A DNA stretch of 64,000 nt from Undaria pinnatifida (Eukaryota > Sar > Phaeophyceae > Laminariales > Alariaceae), in assembly GCA_012845835.1 (NCBI GenBank), contig JABAKD010000016.1, positions 15,765,625-15,829,624 of the forward strand, given 5' to 3'. This document shows positions 11,901 to 22,149 of this stretch, piece after piece. Below the pieces are notes generated by a model. The model ran no database searches. It was not told the DNA's origin and saw only the letters and a list, made by a program, of their open reading frames with translations. Position numbers and translations under genes: made by a program. How positions within the stretch are numbered: the first letter of the stretch is position 1; each line of letters opens with the position of its first letter.

Positions 11901-14775
11901 GGAGTGTCTAGTTAACTCCCAAGGAGCGACTGATTGCGCCCGCAGAGCGAAGGTTGTCAACGATTCATGCCTTCGGCAGACTTTAGTTTTAAACTTTGTG
12001 TAGGCGCGATTTGTATGTATCCAAGGCAAGTTTCCATCTGGAAGCGTCAGTCTCTGGTTTCGCTATCCGGTGCGTTTTTTTTAGTGGAGTCCATTGTCAT
12101 TCGTCGCTCGAGTGATGGAGATATCTGTTGGTTTTGGGGCCGATTTCATCTTGTAACGAACATCCTCGAGCCCGCCTGGTGCTGTGTGCTTTGCATACTG
12201 ACGCACATCCGGTATTAAATGCCCGGTCCTGTTTGTCAGGGGGCATTCATAAAGAACATGTAGCCGTCGCTAGGATTTCGCTCAGGAGGACATTTGCAAC
12301 TATCAGCAAAGTGTGCGCTGGTTGAAAAGTTGGAGAACCACACATATGAACCTCGGTTTACGCAATTAAGAAACAGACTTCAGCCCAGCTTGAAAGGGGT
12401 CGCTATCTTTTAGAGCTGTGTGACGTTGAAACTCTCATTCCCTCGTGATGTATACAACCAACGACAAATGGGAGCATTGCAAGCTCACACATTTACACCG
12501 AAAGGATTATTCACAATGACGGGTTTCGTTTATCAGGGGCATCCTCGGGCTCAAGAGCGGGGCTATCCTTGTGTCACTGTGCTGGGTGGCCATACTCGTG
12601 CACATCGTCGACCGCAAGTGGTGGCAGGCATCCGTCTGGGCTCTTATCGCTTCTGCCTTCTCCGCGGTCGGCGTCATACACGTCCCGGTGAGCACCAATT
12701 CGCCCCCTGACTGGACTGGTGGTATTGCCTCCAGTTGGTCAGGGTTTTTTCATAGATCAGGAGATTTTCAAAATTCTCGCGGGCTGAGCAGGGTTGGGTC
12801 GGGAGGTGTTCCAAATCTCCCGGGCTGGGTCGGGTCGGGACGTGTCGGATCACCCTGACCCCACCCGAGCCATGACAAAGCGACCCGGCCCGTGAAAGGC
12901 GCTGCTTTTTTTCAGCCATGATGAAGGCGTTGTCTGATAGCCACGAACAATGTGCGGCGTGGTAGCGCGACGTGTGTGGTGCGAGATTCCAGGTACTCTC
13001 GGGAAACATCTGGTAGCACCCTCGGAGCTAGCCGTCGCTTATCTATTTGTGCATGCCAGCCTCCGTTGCGGGTATACTCTCTGGGTACAATCGCGCTACT
13101 GTAGAAGAAAGCTAACAACCTGGAAATATTGGATAATTCAACGGTTCAATTTGCTATTATCAAGGCAGCAAGCCGTTGGTACATGACACCTCTACCCCCT
13201 TCTGCAGCCAGGTCGGCGAAAACCCGATGCGCTCCATCCTGGCTGTCTCGGGATGCGAGGGTCTATGGCCTAAAGACCACGGCCATCTATGATAACAAGT
13301 ACACCCCCCCCACCGCCCGCGCTATCCCCTTGGCTGTCTTGGCTTGTTTTTCCTGTGTTTTCTTCAGGTGGCTGGCTTCGACACGTTTCATGAAAGCGTC
13401 AGCGACCTCTGCACCGCTGTGGTAGGTGCAGAACTCCACGATAGTGTGCATATTTTTCCAAACCCTCACTCGCTTAGCTCTGTTTCGCTTCGATGTGTCT
13501 GGGGAATCAAGGAAGGTGCTCGTGCTCAGCACAATCCTATCGTAATACCCGTGGGTGCTACCTGAATTTCTTTCTCAAGGGCTTGCGCACTATTGTCCGT
13601 GATTGGCACTGAACCTAATGTACATGGTGTGTATGTTGTGTGTAAGTAAGCGCCTAGCTGCTTTTCGAGCTTTTGAGTTGTTGGCGACCAAAACGATTTA
13701 TTTCTTGCTCGTACACGAGAGCCAAGTGCGCGTGTTCAGTCCTCTACCCACAATGAACCACTTAATCAGACCCACCCGCATGGCCCTCAATCTCTTGGCA
13801 CCAAAATAGGAGTCAATTAGCTAGCTATCAGGACAGCCAGCTTAGCTGTGGAAGTGCTCTTATTTGATTGTTTGATAGGCGAAGCACGAATTACGCAAAC
13901 TATGTGGGTGCATTCCGTTGCCCGGCGTCATATTCTCTCCCGCAAGGCCATGGATGGTAATTCACTGCCACGCCATGCCTAACGCTAGCAAAGTAGCCAC
14001 CCTGCAGCCACTACCTCTCCGGGAATGCGCTATAGCGGTCTCAGCGACCGTTTGTTGTCCCCTGCCTGGTCCTGGTCGCCGAAAACCCGACGTGCCCCGT
14101 CGCGTCTTTGTAAGGAGTGAGGGCCGTGCATGACAAAAGAGTACCCCCCCCCCCCTCCCCGAACCCGTTTTGACACCCAGGCGGATGCGGACGGCGTCGC
14201 AACCACAGCCACCTGCTGGGAGCACGCTCATCAATGGCAATACATGACTGCATGTGAGTTCATCTTAAAACAGTACGGCATGATGGTAGAATGCCGTGCG
14301 GGAAGCACCGTGCGATGCTGTGCCACAGTGAAGGTTTTTAGATTCCGGTGACCTGGCTGTGCATGATGTAAAGCAGAGGCATGCCAGAAACGAAGACATC
14401 AGTAGCTTCCACGAACGATGCCTTCAAGCAGAGTATTCGCGAATATGCAGGAGATACAACAGTTTAATGAGGCAAGACAACTCTAGGAGCCCCCGTTTTC
14501 GCGCGTATCTTCATTCTGAAGATGATGCGCATCTCGTCGGGACTTGACGCGAATTACGCCTAATTTCGAAACGAGGGTTGTGCGCTTGCCCCCAGCTCCT
14601 AATTTCTAGCTCTTCCTCCCCCCCTGCCCACCACGCGTCTTCTGTAACCCTTTTGTCGATAGATGTTATGATGGCTGTGGTATTCATCGCCATCGAAGGT
14701 CTCCGCCGCGCGGGCTTGGGCGACCTGCAGGAGCCCATCAAGAGCGAGGATGCTGACGCTTTCCAGGACTGGTGA
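1431..14775 (+). CDS. NCS2/AzgA-like nucleobase permease (5' end not found)
   Basis: A polytopic membrane transporter assembled from exons 1431-~1620, 2283-2363, 8131-8267, 9844-9985, ~10317-10567, 11731-11830, 12537-12687, 13368-13421, 14181-14253 and 14663-14775 (stop TGA). From 8131 onward reading phases agree across every junction, with GT donors and AG acceptors except before the exon near 10317. Diagnostic stretches: a Pro-Pro-containing helix with VAGIGFTFLGLN; FPIAISSVGTSLMALVSAKT; DGMGTIIASLFGSPFDTT followed by AGAKTGF, in the place of the conserved TM8-10 segment of AzgA-type permeases; and IGPIVLFVGLTLLEE with PARHYAPVLFGLFPSVADW. These match the COG2252 (adenine/guanine/hypoxanthine permease) layout, so proton-coupled nucleobase uptake across a membrane is the likely role; substrate cannot be read from sequence. 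The N-terminal helices and about 40-60 residues between 2363 and 8131 were not located. The last helix (YVMMAVVFIAIEG) is followed by a short acidic tail ending FQDW. The very large introns carry most of the local repeats. Confidence 0.7.
3013..3148. repeat. Dispersed ~130-bp repeat, copy 2
   Basis: Second copy of the family described at 787-935. Starts in TTTTTTTTTAACTATTTCAAATACGTCAGC and ends ...TGAAGATACATGATGAC. It lies in the intron between 2363 and 8131 of the permease gene. Confidence 0.6.
5408..5535. repeat. Dispersed short repeat (CGTTCGTTCACGGCCGTAG family)
   Basis: Contains CGTTCGTTCACGGCCGTAG, GCCCTCGAAGA, CGAACAAAGGGATTTGACCG and CGATATCGAAAAG in that order. Two more copies with the same order of blocks sit at 6905-7030 and about 7250-7372, and a piece at 5943-5985. 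Immediately followed by the AGT microsatellite; the copy at 6905 is followed by a much shorter AGCAGTAGTAAC run, so the triplet array may have grown from the tail of the element. Confidence 0.55.
5534..5933. repeat. AGT/ACT microsatellite, ~400 bp
   Basis: About 400 bp of (AGT)n with scattered GGT, CGT and AGC variants, densest 5590-5695 and 5855-5928. It opens long apparent reading frames of poly-Ser, poly-Val, poly-Tyr and poly-Thr in several frames on both strands; these are artefacts of the triplet repeat and not genes. Located in a permease intron. Confidence 0.95.
6134..6309. repeat. Tandem duplication, 87-bp unit x2
   Basis: The block starting ACCATTCCACAAACCAAGAT and ending CAATGATATCTCG occurs at 6134-6220 and again at 6221-6309 with a few substitutions. 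A short recent duplication inside an intron; no function seen. Confidence 0.9.
6905..7030. repeat. Dispersed short repeat, second copy (CGTTCGTTCACGGCCGTAG family)
   Basis: Same ordered blocks as at 5408-5535, ending in ATCGAAAAGGAACGACACAGCAGTAGTAAC. A third, more diverged copy follows at about 7250-7372. Confidence 0.55.
7512..7785. repeat. Tandem duplication, ~135-bp unit x2
   Basis: Units begin GTCGTTATCAATAG at 7514 and 7648 and end GTATTGGGAACCCGCC / GCATTGGGAACCCCGTC. Each unit carries one TACCAGGTA 9-mer (7616 and 7741). Intronic. Confidence 0.85.
9640..9812 (+). repeat. Poly-C-tailed dispersed repeat
   Basis: Runs from TGGTCCGCGCTTGACGCAGG through AACCCGACGTGCTCCGTCCC and GGTCAATGGTCAAACAATTA to AAATGAGTACG followed by about 18 C residues. 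Combines the head of the family seen at 13205, 32872, 33299 and 40150 with the LINE-derived tail seen at 530-610 and 45815-45895. It ends about 30 bp upstream of a permease exon. Confidence 0.65.
10640..10764 (+). repeat. A-tailed retroposon fragment
   Basis: About 110 bp nearly identical to 21325-21441: both contain GAGTTAAATCGACACACGAC, GGAAGTGTGG and GCTTTATTTTTCCCCATCCG, then GGAGGAT and a run of A. The shared abrupt A-tail and different upstream flanks indicate retroposition, this copy being 5'-truncated. Confidence 0.7.
12740..12904. mobile_element. Degenerate short GGGTC element (hAT-like relic)
   Basis: Begins CAGGGTTTTTTCATAGATC and ends CGGCCCGTGAAAGGCGCTG, recognisable as decayed versions of the CAGGGCTTTTCACG termini of the element at 18460-20280. 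The interior keeps GGGTCGGG and CTCGCGGG blocks. No target duplication is left. Intronic, 53 bp after a permease exon. Confidence 0.45.
13205..13312 (+). repeat. Poly-C-tailed dispersed repeat
   Basis: CCAGGTCGGCGAAAACCCGA, GCGAGGGTCTATGG, ACGGCCATCTATGATAACAA then GTACACCCCCCCC. Member of the poly-C family; ends about 55 bp before the permease exon at 13368. Confidence 0.6.
13965..14157 (+). repeat. Poly-C-tailed dispersed repeat
   Basis: Contains CCTGGTCGCCGAAAACCCGACGTGC-like sequence, GGGCCGTGCATGACAAAAGA and GTACCCCCCCCCC. The C tract lies only about 23 bp before the permease exon at 14181 and so forms part of its polypyrimidine tract. Confidence 0.6.
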
Positions 14776-16972
14776 GCCACACCTAACTTGATGACGCCGG
14801 CGACCAAAAGACCCTGAGATAGACGCGTACTAAGGCAGGGGAGTCATTCCACAGTAGGGGTTACAGTTGTTGAACTAAATGTTTCTGACCGGTTGAGCTC
14901 CTCAAGCGTGGGACCATCGGTTAGCATGATAAGCCTTACGGGCATATTTATTTCGGGACTAACGCGTAGAAAGGTTGGTCGGGCTGCGCAAACGAACGCC
15001 GTTGGAGGCATGTTTCGGGTGAGATGTTGAGCTCCTCGTGTTGGCAGCTCAGAAACTTCTGCTGCACCCCCTGGCGTGGGACGACTCAGGGGTAGCATTC
15101 ATGGGCCTAAGTATTCGGCGCCCTTAACTGAGGAAGTAGGCAGTATCGTAGGAATCCCGATCATGTCACGCTATACCATTCGTTGTATACCTCCGTAGGC
15201 CATGAAACTGTCGAAACATTGTTTTTCTCAAAGTCAGTTTCTTGATGCGTTACATGCCTAGAACTCCGTATGCATGGGGGTTTTGGCGTAGGGGAGCTAC
15301 TTACATATCCGTCAGAGGTTGTCCGCTGCGCTTGCGCTGAAGCTTATCAGAGACACTCAAAATAGTGCGGCAAATCCATGACGAGGTTCAGAACATAAAC
15401 ACCGTGGCACACTTGATCGATGTGTCATACGCAGCGCTTGAAACTATGAGTTTGGACAAAATGCTCGATCTCACAGCTGAAGCTCGGCTGAGGTGTCATT
15501 GTAATTTTATGAAAAACAACTTTGTTTAATATCAATACAACGGAATTGGAAGACTGTCGGCCATTATGCATCCATAGTCTACCGTTGACAGTCGTATATA
15601 TGCGTCATGCTTTATAGCACGGATGTTCACTGCCATCGCTGCGCCTTACTTCGCGTCGCTAGGTACGGCGTCGACGAAAAGGAGAGTGCTACGGGCGAAA
15701 CAGATACCGCCCTAGCCTAAGATTCACTGCATGGAGGGCGCCCGCGACGAGGAATCGCGGTTGTCTGCCGAGCATTATCGTGGGCGGACGAGATCGTCCA
15801 CAGGATACTATGCGTTGTCTGTCTCCCGACGAAGCCTTCATTATTATATTAAGTTTTGTTCCGGTACCGAGAGGGTGGGCCGGAAGGCTTGGAGGTGATC
15901 CGGATGAAACTGTTGGCTTTAAGAATACGGACTTATCTTGCATGGTATGAACATCTAGAATCTGAAACAAGAGATGTAAACAAGTTTGTTTTGCAGTCGC
16001 TTCCCGCATTCGATCTTCTATCCGGAAGGGGGGTGCGCGCGTGTATAAGGCAATGGCCTCTGGAACTGGCTGGTGTCTGCTGCTGCTGCCGTTAACGTGT
16101 TCTAAGCTCCCGACGTGTCTCCCAATAGAATATCACCCTTGAATGATACCAGGTGTATCACTCTGCACACAGCAGCAGCGTACTTCGTGTTCAGGTCAGG
16201 CGTAGAAAAAGTAGTGTTCAGTTGCGGTATGACCTCAAGTCGAACCAACGATGTTTTTGGTATTTCAAGTGTTTTCTTTCAGCGCGTTTCGTACTTGGTA
16301 CTGGGTTTAGTCCGCCTATAGTGCCTGTCTGGATCTCGGACGAGCTCCGTGGCGGCGCTCGGCGCAGTAAACGTCGATTAGCTGGCTCTCTTTGGCAAGG
16401 GACTGCGTTCCGCCTACCTGAGACGAGCAGGTCCCTTGGAACACCCCAAATTGTTTTTCAATTTGTGATATTTTGATAACGTTCACCATTTTTTGTTCAT
16501 CGTTGTTTTGCGGGTAAGAAAACGGCCCGCTACTCAACTAACTTCAGCAGCAGCACAGCAGCAGTAGCAGCAACCGCCCGGACTAAATTAACCTCAGCAG
16601 CAGCAGCAGGACAACAGCCGCAGTAGCAGCAACATACAGCAATAGTAGCAGTATGCATACATGTGGATTGGATTAGTTTGGGGTTTGGGGGCGCGTCGCC
16701 CTGGGCGGTTTCAGACAAGGGTAAACCGGCCTGCGCTCTCCCGCCGCGCGGGCGGCCGCTCGTCGAGGCAGGAGCAACAGCGTCTGTCTGTGGGTGTGGT
16801 TGACTCGGTGTGTTTTTTTTTCTCTTGCGGGGTAACTAGATGTGTCCGAATGTAAGGACCATTTTTACTTGGAACAAAAATACATATGTCGATATTATAT
16901 TTCCGGACAGATCGGATACCAGCAGGAGGAGGCTGGGAGGTAGAGGCCGGGAGCGGCCATGTGTTGAAACGA
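14776..16972. other. Intergenic, no gene recognised
   Basis: Downstream of the permease stop. Only short overlapping open frames on both strands without recognisable domains. A CAG/CAA/AGCAGT-rich simple stretch lies at 16540-16650. No transposon termini identified. Confidence 0.5.
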
Positions 16973-17540
16973 GCGCCACAGGGCACGGCTTGCATCTCTC
17001 CGCGCGGGAGGCGGGGCTCGCAGGGACATAGAGCGGAGAAAACTTGGAAGATGACCCCGAGCGCGGCGAGGGTGACAGGCATCGCGAGCGCAGCATGCAC
17101 ACGAGTCTTGACCAGGCCAAATATTTTGTTGTGGGCAGAGTGGAACCATGGGTAAGGTTCAAGGATATATAACTTTTTATCAGAGACAGCCAAACTCAGG
17201 TGCTGCTGTGGCCAAAATCGGGCACAATATTATTTCAGCGTTCGCCAAGCGCCACAGGGGCACGGCTTGCATCTCTCCGCGCGGGAGACGGGGCTCACAG
17301 GGACATAGAGCGGAGAAAACTTGGAAGATGACGACGAGCGTGGCGAGGGTGGCAGGCATCGCGAGCGTAGCATGCACGCGAGTCTCAACCAGGCCAAATA
17401 TTTTGTTGTGGGCAAAGTGGAACCATGGGTAGGGTTCACGGACATATAACTCCTCATTAGAGATCGCCAAACTCAGGTATATACACGGTGCTGCTGTGGC
17501 CAAAATCGGGCACACTTCTATTTCAACGTTCGCCACGCGC
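16973..17540. repeat. Tandem duplication, ~276-bp unit x2
   Basis: Units start GCGCCACAGG at 16973 and 17249 and end with CAAAATCGGGCACA and CAGCGTTCGCCA / CAACGTTCGCCA. They differ by point changes and a ~10-bp insertion (GGTATATACACG region) in the second. No recognisable protein on either strand, although both units keep parallel open frames. Confidence 0.85.
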
Positions 17541-18272
17541 CCAGGACGTCATCTGATTGGCTTGGTGGATCGGTTCTCGGTCTGTTGCTATTATCGTACA
17601 CATATCATACACACATACATTTCTGACCACATGCATCAAATAGTGGCGGGTTCAGGCGGGAACACTATCGATCTAGCTTTACTTTCTACGGGAAGGAGTA
17701 CATCAAGGTTTCGGTCCCCGTCGCACACAGTACCAAAGCGTTGAACACTACCTCCAACTCATGGAAATCCTACCACGTACGCCACACATACCGAAATTGT
17801 TGCCGCCAACCAATTAATTATTGTACATCCAAGAGTGACTGGCATTGGCTGGTCACCCCTATCCATTACCAAGTGCAAACACATGCGACGTACTATATAC
17901 CAACGAGCACTATGCCACGTACGGTACACAGCATCCCCTGACCAATAATGATTCGTTTGCGCGTACACCAGTACAACGTGCACCCACCGCTATCACACTC
18001 TTCCCGCTGAGTACTGCTCTTTGTTTGGAGCAATGCACTAGCTCATGCCCCGCGTTTCCTTTAAGAAGAGCAGTGGGGTTTATCTTTGTGAGTACGCGTA
18101 ACACCATTATAGGTGGAAAAATAATTATACGTGTGTTACCGGTGTCTCCCTTTTCGCCTTGCGACGGCCCCGGAGTTTCAGGTTACTGTTATAAGGCTTA
18201 GTTTGGGTAAGCCATTCGTTAACCTTTTGCAAGTGGTCAAACGGACTAATACCCCACTAATACCTCAACAAA

Positions 18273-18330
18273 TGGCGTCGTCGGCAGGACACGAACCTGC
18301 GCGTGAAATCACAATGGGCTTCCAAACCAT
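18273..18330 (-). other. Complement of a tRNA-Ser(GGA) 3' half inside the TRIM
   Basis: On the minus strand these ~58 nt fold as the 3' half of a class II tRNA: anticodon-arm remnant with loop TTGGAAG (anticodon GGA, serine), a GTGA-TT-TCAC variable arm, T arm GCAGG-TTCGTGT-CCTGC, the acceptor strand CGACGAC, discriminator G and CCA. The 5' half and D arm are absent, so it is not a tRNA gene. It begins exactly at the primer-binding site, and is much longer than the ~18 nt a primer site needs. The TRIM copy at 50122-50479 lacks it. Confidence 0.65.
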
Positions 18331-18459
18331 TATACCCCACTAATACCTATAACAAATGGCGTCGTCAACAGACCATGGGTTTTTTGGGTCGTGGGTTCAA
18401 ATCCCACATCCACCATAATAAAGTTTTTCAGACTTCCCCATGTCGAGCTTGAAAAATAC

Positions 18460-20280
18460 CAGGGCTTTTCACGGGTCGGGTCAAACCTCGCGGGTCTGGT
18501 CGGGTCGGGTCGGGTCAGTTGACCCGACCCAACCCGCGAGATTTTCGAGACGTCTTGACCCGACCCGACCCGACCCGACCCGCGAGATTTTCGAGACGTC
18601 TTGACTCGACCTGACCCGACCCGCGAGATTTTCGAGACGTCTTGACCCGACCCGACCCGACCCGACCCGACCCGCGAGATTTTCGAGACGTCTTGACCTG
18701 ACCCGACCCGACCGGCGAGATTTTGGAGACGTCTTGACCCGACCCGACCCGACCCGCGAGATTTTGAAATCGTCCTGACCCGACCCGACCCGACCCGCGA
18801 CAATTCGGGTGACCCGCGAGATTCGGGTCGTTTGGCGGGTCACGTTAACTTGACCCGTGACATTTCTCACGGGTCAAAGTCAAAAAGTCACGGGTCAAAG
18901 CATGTATACCTCGGTCGGTTGGTTGGTCCTTGGTCCCTCGTACTTTTCCCAGTATGTCGTGTTCTCTGCATTTTTTACCGGCATTGTTTGCAGCTGATGA
19001 TTATGTCATGTGGTGTCCGCGCGAGAAATAGGAAATAAACCGCAACCCACATGCATGGACATGCCCGTACCGCTAGGGCACCGGGTCGACCCGACGAGCG
19101 ACCCGACGAGCGAGCTAGTTATAAGTTATAAGTTATAAGTGCAATCTCCGGCCCCGGCAAGCAGCCTAGCTGAGCCGCCTCCGGCAGCAAGCCCACAACT
19201 GGGGCGGCGGATGTGTTAGCAGGGGCTGCGATCCGCGAGGATGCGTTGTCTGCTGCTGGTGATTGCTGCTGCCAGGGTGCTGCTGCTGTGCTGCTGCTGC
19301 TGCTGCTGCTTGCTGCTGCTGCTGCTTCGACAACGGCTGCTCTTCTTGCTTTTTTACGTTTGTTCCCATTTCGTACTGGTGTGATAATTCTCGAGCTAGC
19401 TACTACTACTGGTGCATCTATCTTCTATCTGTGCAGTCTCCAGTCCCGGCAAGCAGCCTAGCTGAGCCGCCTCCGGCAGCAAGCCCACAACTGGGGCGGT
19501 AGGTCTGTCAGCAGGGGCTGCGATCCGCGAGAATCCGGGGTCTGCTGCTGGTGCTTGCTGCTGCCAGTGCTGGTGCTGCTGCTTCGACGACGGCTGTCCT
19601 TCCTTGCCTTTTTACGTTTGGTCACATTTCGTACTGGTATGACCGTAATATTACTACTGTTGTTACGGCTTCAGTAGGTACGGGATTCGCGTCACACTAC
19701 TGTATGCCTTGGTACGAGTAGTAGCTATAGGGGTGCTGCCTGGTGATTGTTCTGCACGCTGTGATGACATATGATCGGAGCATCGGCACGAGGGAGGCAG
19801 GAAGCGGAAATGTTTGTATTTTATTGGCGGACCCGCGGGCCCGACCCGCGGAGCGCCTGCGCGGCATCAATGTGGCTCTCAGCTGTAAGTTTGAAAAAGG
19901 CGGATCCGCCGGCCAGATGCGCGGGTTTGACCCGCGGGTCAGCCCAAAACAACTCACGGGTCATTATGGCTTGACCCGCGAAGTGACCCGTATCTCGCGG
20001 GTCATGACCCGACCCGACCCGCGAGATTTTGAAAACCTCTTGACCCGACCCGACCCGCGAGATTTTGAAACCTCTTGACCCGACCCGACCCGACCCGCGA
20101 GATTTTGAAGCCTCTTGACCCGACCCGACCCGACCCGCGAGATTTTGAAAACCTCTTGACCCGACCCGACCCGACCCGTGAGATTTTAAAACGTAATGAC
20201 CCGACCTGACCCGACCCGCGAGATTTTGAAACCCCCTTGACCCGACCCGCGGGTCGGGTCATGACTCGTGAAAAGCCCTG
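18460..20280. mobile_element. Non-autonomous hAT-like DNA transposon with GGGTC subterminal arrays
   Basis: Terminal inverted repeats CAGGGCTTTTCACG (18460-18473) and its exact complement (20267-20280). The flanks are a perfect 8-bp duplication AAAAATAC (18452-18459 and 20281-20288). CAGGG termini and 8-bp duplications are hallmarks of the hAT superfamily. The subterminal regions 18475-18830 and 19980-20250 are arrays of ~35-bp units (GACCCGACCCGACCCGCGAG plus ATTTTCGAGACGTCTT or ATTTTGAAAACCTCTT). The middle has two ~250-bp direct repeats (from 19141 and 19435) rich in CTG. No transposase frame. A partial second copy is at 62186-63735. Confidence 0.85.
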
Positions 20281-20480
20281 AAAAATACTCTCCCCGGTAT
20301 ACCCAGGAAATGAAACGGCTTGGATAATTGACAGGTCCGCCCGCATATCCGGCCGACCTGCTATCCCGCCGTTTCAGGGGGGGGAAATGTTATGAGGCTT
20401 AGTTTGGGTAATCCATTCGTTAAGCTTTTGCGAGTTGTCAAACGGACTAATACCCCACTAGTCTAATACCTTAACATTAC

Positions 20481-20930
20481 CCGCATCCCGAAGGGGAACT
20501 ATGTACTAAAATATCAATATTATACTTAGTACAACATTGGTAGCGTTTTCGGCGATGGATAAGAGAAAAACAATACAATTGCTTTGATCTCCGACGATTT
20601 TGGACGCGGGCTTGCTATGCCGTTGGTTATAGTCTTCGTTGTTAATGATTCGATATGAGCGTGTGTTGATCGTCGCGGCCCGACAACGAAGCACCGAGCA
20701 CAGCACCGAGCAGCATGTACTCACGACCAACGATATGGGTTCTGGTTCTCCCATTCCAAGAAAAATATGCCTGGTACATTTTTTTCCATTGGCAACAAAA
20801 ATTTATTTTGTTTGTTTCCTACGCCGTCATTTTTTGGGGACACACGATTGCATCTACTCGCAATTACCAGATGTTCCGCCCGTAGTCTATTTGGGCTGTT
20901 GGGCGACAACGTTAGCCGTCCTCGCATTTG
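20481..20930. other. Intergenic, no gene recognised
   Basis: Between the TRIM and the A-tailed retroposon. Short open frames on both strands, none with a domain I recognise. Confidence 0.4.
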
Positions 20931-21441
20931 AGGGTGTCAAAACTGGTCAAAATGGGGTATGGTTTCGGTCAAAAGGGAGGAGGATAATTTGTCATCAAGA
21001 GGTGGTATTAATAGACCAACGCCCGAATGGGTAGGGTGGACCGTAACTGGACCAAGTCCGGCGGAAGGCCATCTCCCGTGGCCAGGGGTTTTGTTAATGG
21101 GTGAGCTTACGCAAGTCCCACACTACCCGGAAAGATGACATTCCGGGTGGCTATCTCCACCGAACCTGACCCTCAGGCCCTCAGGGGACAGGCCGGGTCG
21201 ACATACACACGCATCCGTATACAACGGCAGCTTGCGCTGCCGGGGTTGTAACGAAGACCACTGATAGGGACAGCTCACGCTATACTTACAATGGGATCCG
21301 AAGGGTGCGCCAGCTAGCGTTGGGCTGCGAAAGCAACTGAGTTAAATCGACACACGACGCGTATGTATGAAAATACGTGGAAGTGTGGTGAGCTAAAGCT
21401 TTATTTTTCCCCATCCGCCGGAGGATAAAAAAAAAAAAAAA
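20931..21441 (+). mobile_element. 3' end of an A-tailed retroposon (LINE-like)
   Basis: Ends in GCTTTATTTTTCCCCATCCG, GGAGGAT and 15 A residues (21427-21441). The last ~115 bp recur at 10640-10764. The upstream part (about 21030-21330, CGGAAGGCCATCTCCCGTGG, CTCAGGGGACAGGCCGGGTC) looks like untranslated LINE 3' sequence. The 5' limit is uncertain. Confidence 0.45.
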
Positions 21442-22149
21442 GTAAATACTAAGTAATCAAATACCAGGTAAACATTAGTCTATACAGGTAGCAGACTAGA
21501 GGGGGCATGCCCCCGAATGTTATACTGGACGTACCGGTAGTCAAAGGGGGGGATTAGTTTGCCCCCTCTTGCGTTGCGGCCCCGCTAGTCCCAATACCGT
21601 GCCCGAAACGAAAACGAAAAAGGTGTGCGTGCCCGGCATGGGCTGCGGGTGTCTCGCCAGCTCGTAATAATTGAATTTTGGGCAGTTTGGGGCAAGCGCG
21701 GGCGCGTTTTCCCTATACCCCCAAAAGACCGAAAAACACGGGGGAGCTATACCTCCCTTTGATCGTTGCCCTAAAGAAACGAGGACCTTCTTCATTGTAG
21801 AAGAACTCCAGAGCCTTCAATTTAACTCATCACGTTATCGTCAGCAAACGTTGTATTTGCATGATACCCGGTACCTCGTAGGGTTTACGAGGAATGTACG
21901 TACAAGCTTTCTAGAGTTCTACCAGGTACTGCCCGAATGTGAGTAATTGGTAACACACTTCAGCGAGGTTAAAAGTTTGGAGTCTTTTTTTATTTGCATC
22001 GTCGGGTGTACGCCCTCACCTAGATGCTCGCCTGTGCCTCGATCCTTGATACTCCAGGCAGAGGGGGGAGCCGGCCTGGCCTGGGGCGAAGACGGTGTAG
22101 GCAGCAGTAATGACGACATACCACACAGTAGGGACAGCAGGGGACCAAG

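Larger units (their letters stand above)
18187..20476 (+). mobile_element. TRIM-like miniature LTR retroelement, split by a hAT-like insertion
   Basis: Left LTR 18187-18270 (84 bp, TGTTATAAGG...CTCAACA) and right LTR 20389-20476 (TGTTATGAGG...CTTAACA) are close copies. The left LTR is followed after two bases by TGGCGTCGTCGGCAGGA, a primer-binding site complementary to a tRNA 3' end including CCA. The right LTR is preceded by the purine tract AGGGGGGGGAAA. Flanks carry a 4-bp duplication TTAC (18183-18186 and 20477-20480). Without the 1821-bp insertion at 18460 and its 8-bp duplication the element is about 460 bp and codes for nothing. A second full copy is inverted at 50122-50479, so it must be mobilised by another element's enzymes. 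Confidence 0.8.

Noticed and set aside
16711..17193. 160-codon minus-strand frame
   Set aside because: Overlaps the 276-bp tandem duplication, where both units give parallel frames; no recognisable family.
18385..18410. tRNA gene suggested by GGGTTCAAATCCC followed by ATCCACCA
   Set aside because: Only a T arm-like block; no A box, D arm or sound anticodon stem, and the same block recurs in the TRIM copy at 50340 without the CCA end. It is part of the TRIM interior.
18330..18870. Two long minus-strand open frames rich in Gly-Ser-Gly-Arg-Val
   Set aside because: Translation of the GGGTC array of the hAT-like element; equally open in overlapping frames. The same applies at 20002-20346 and 62210-62561.
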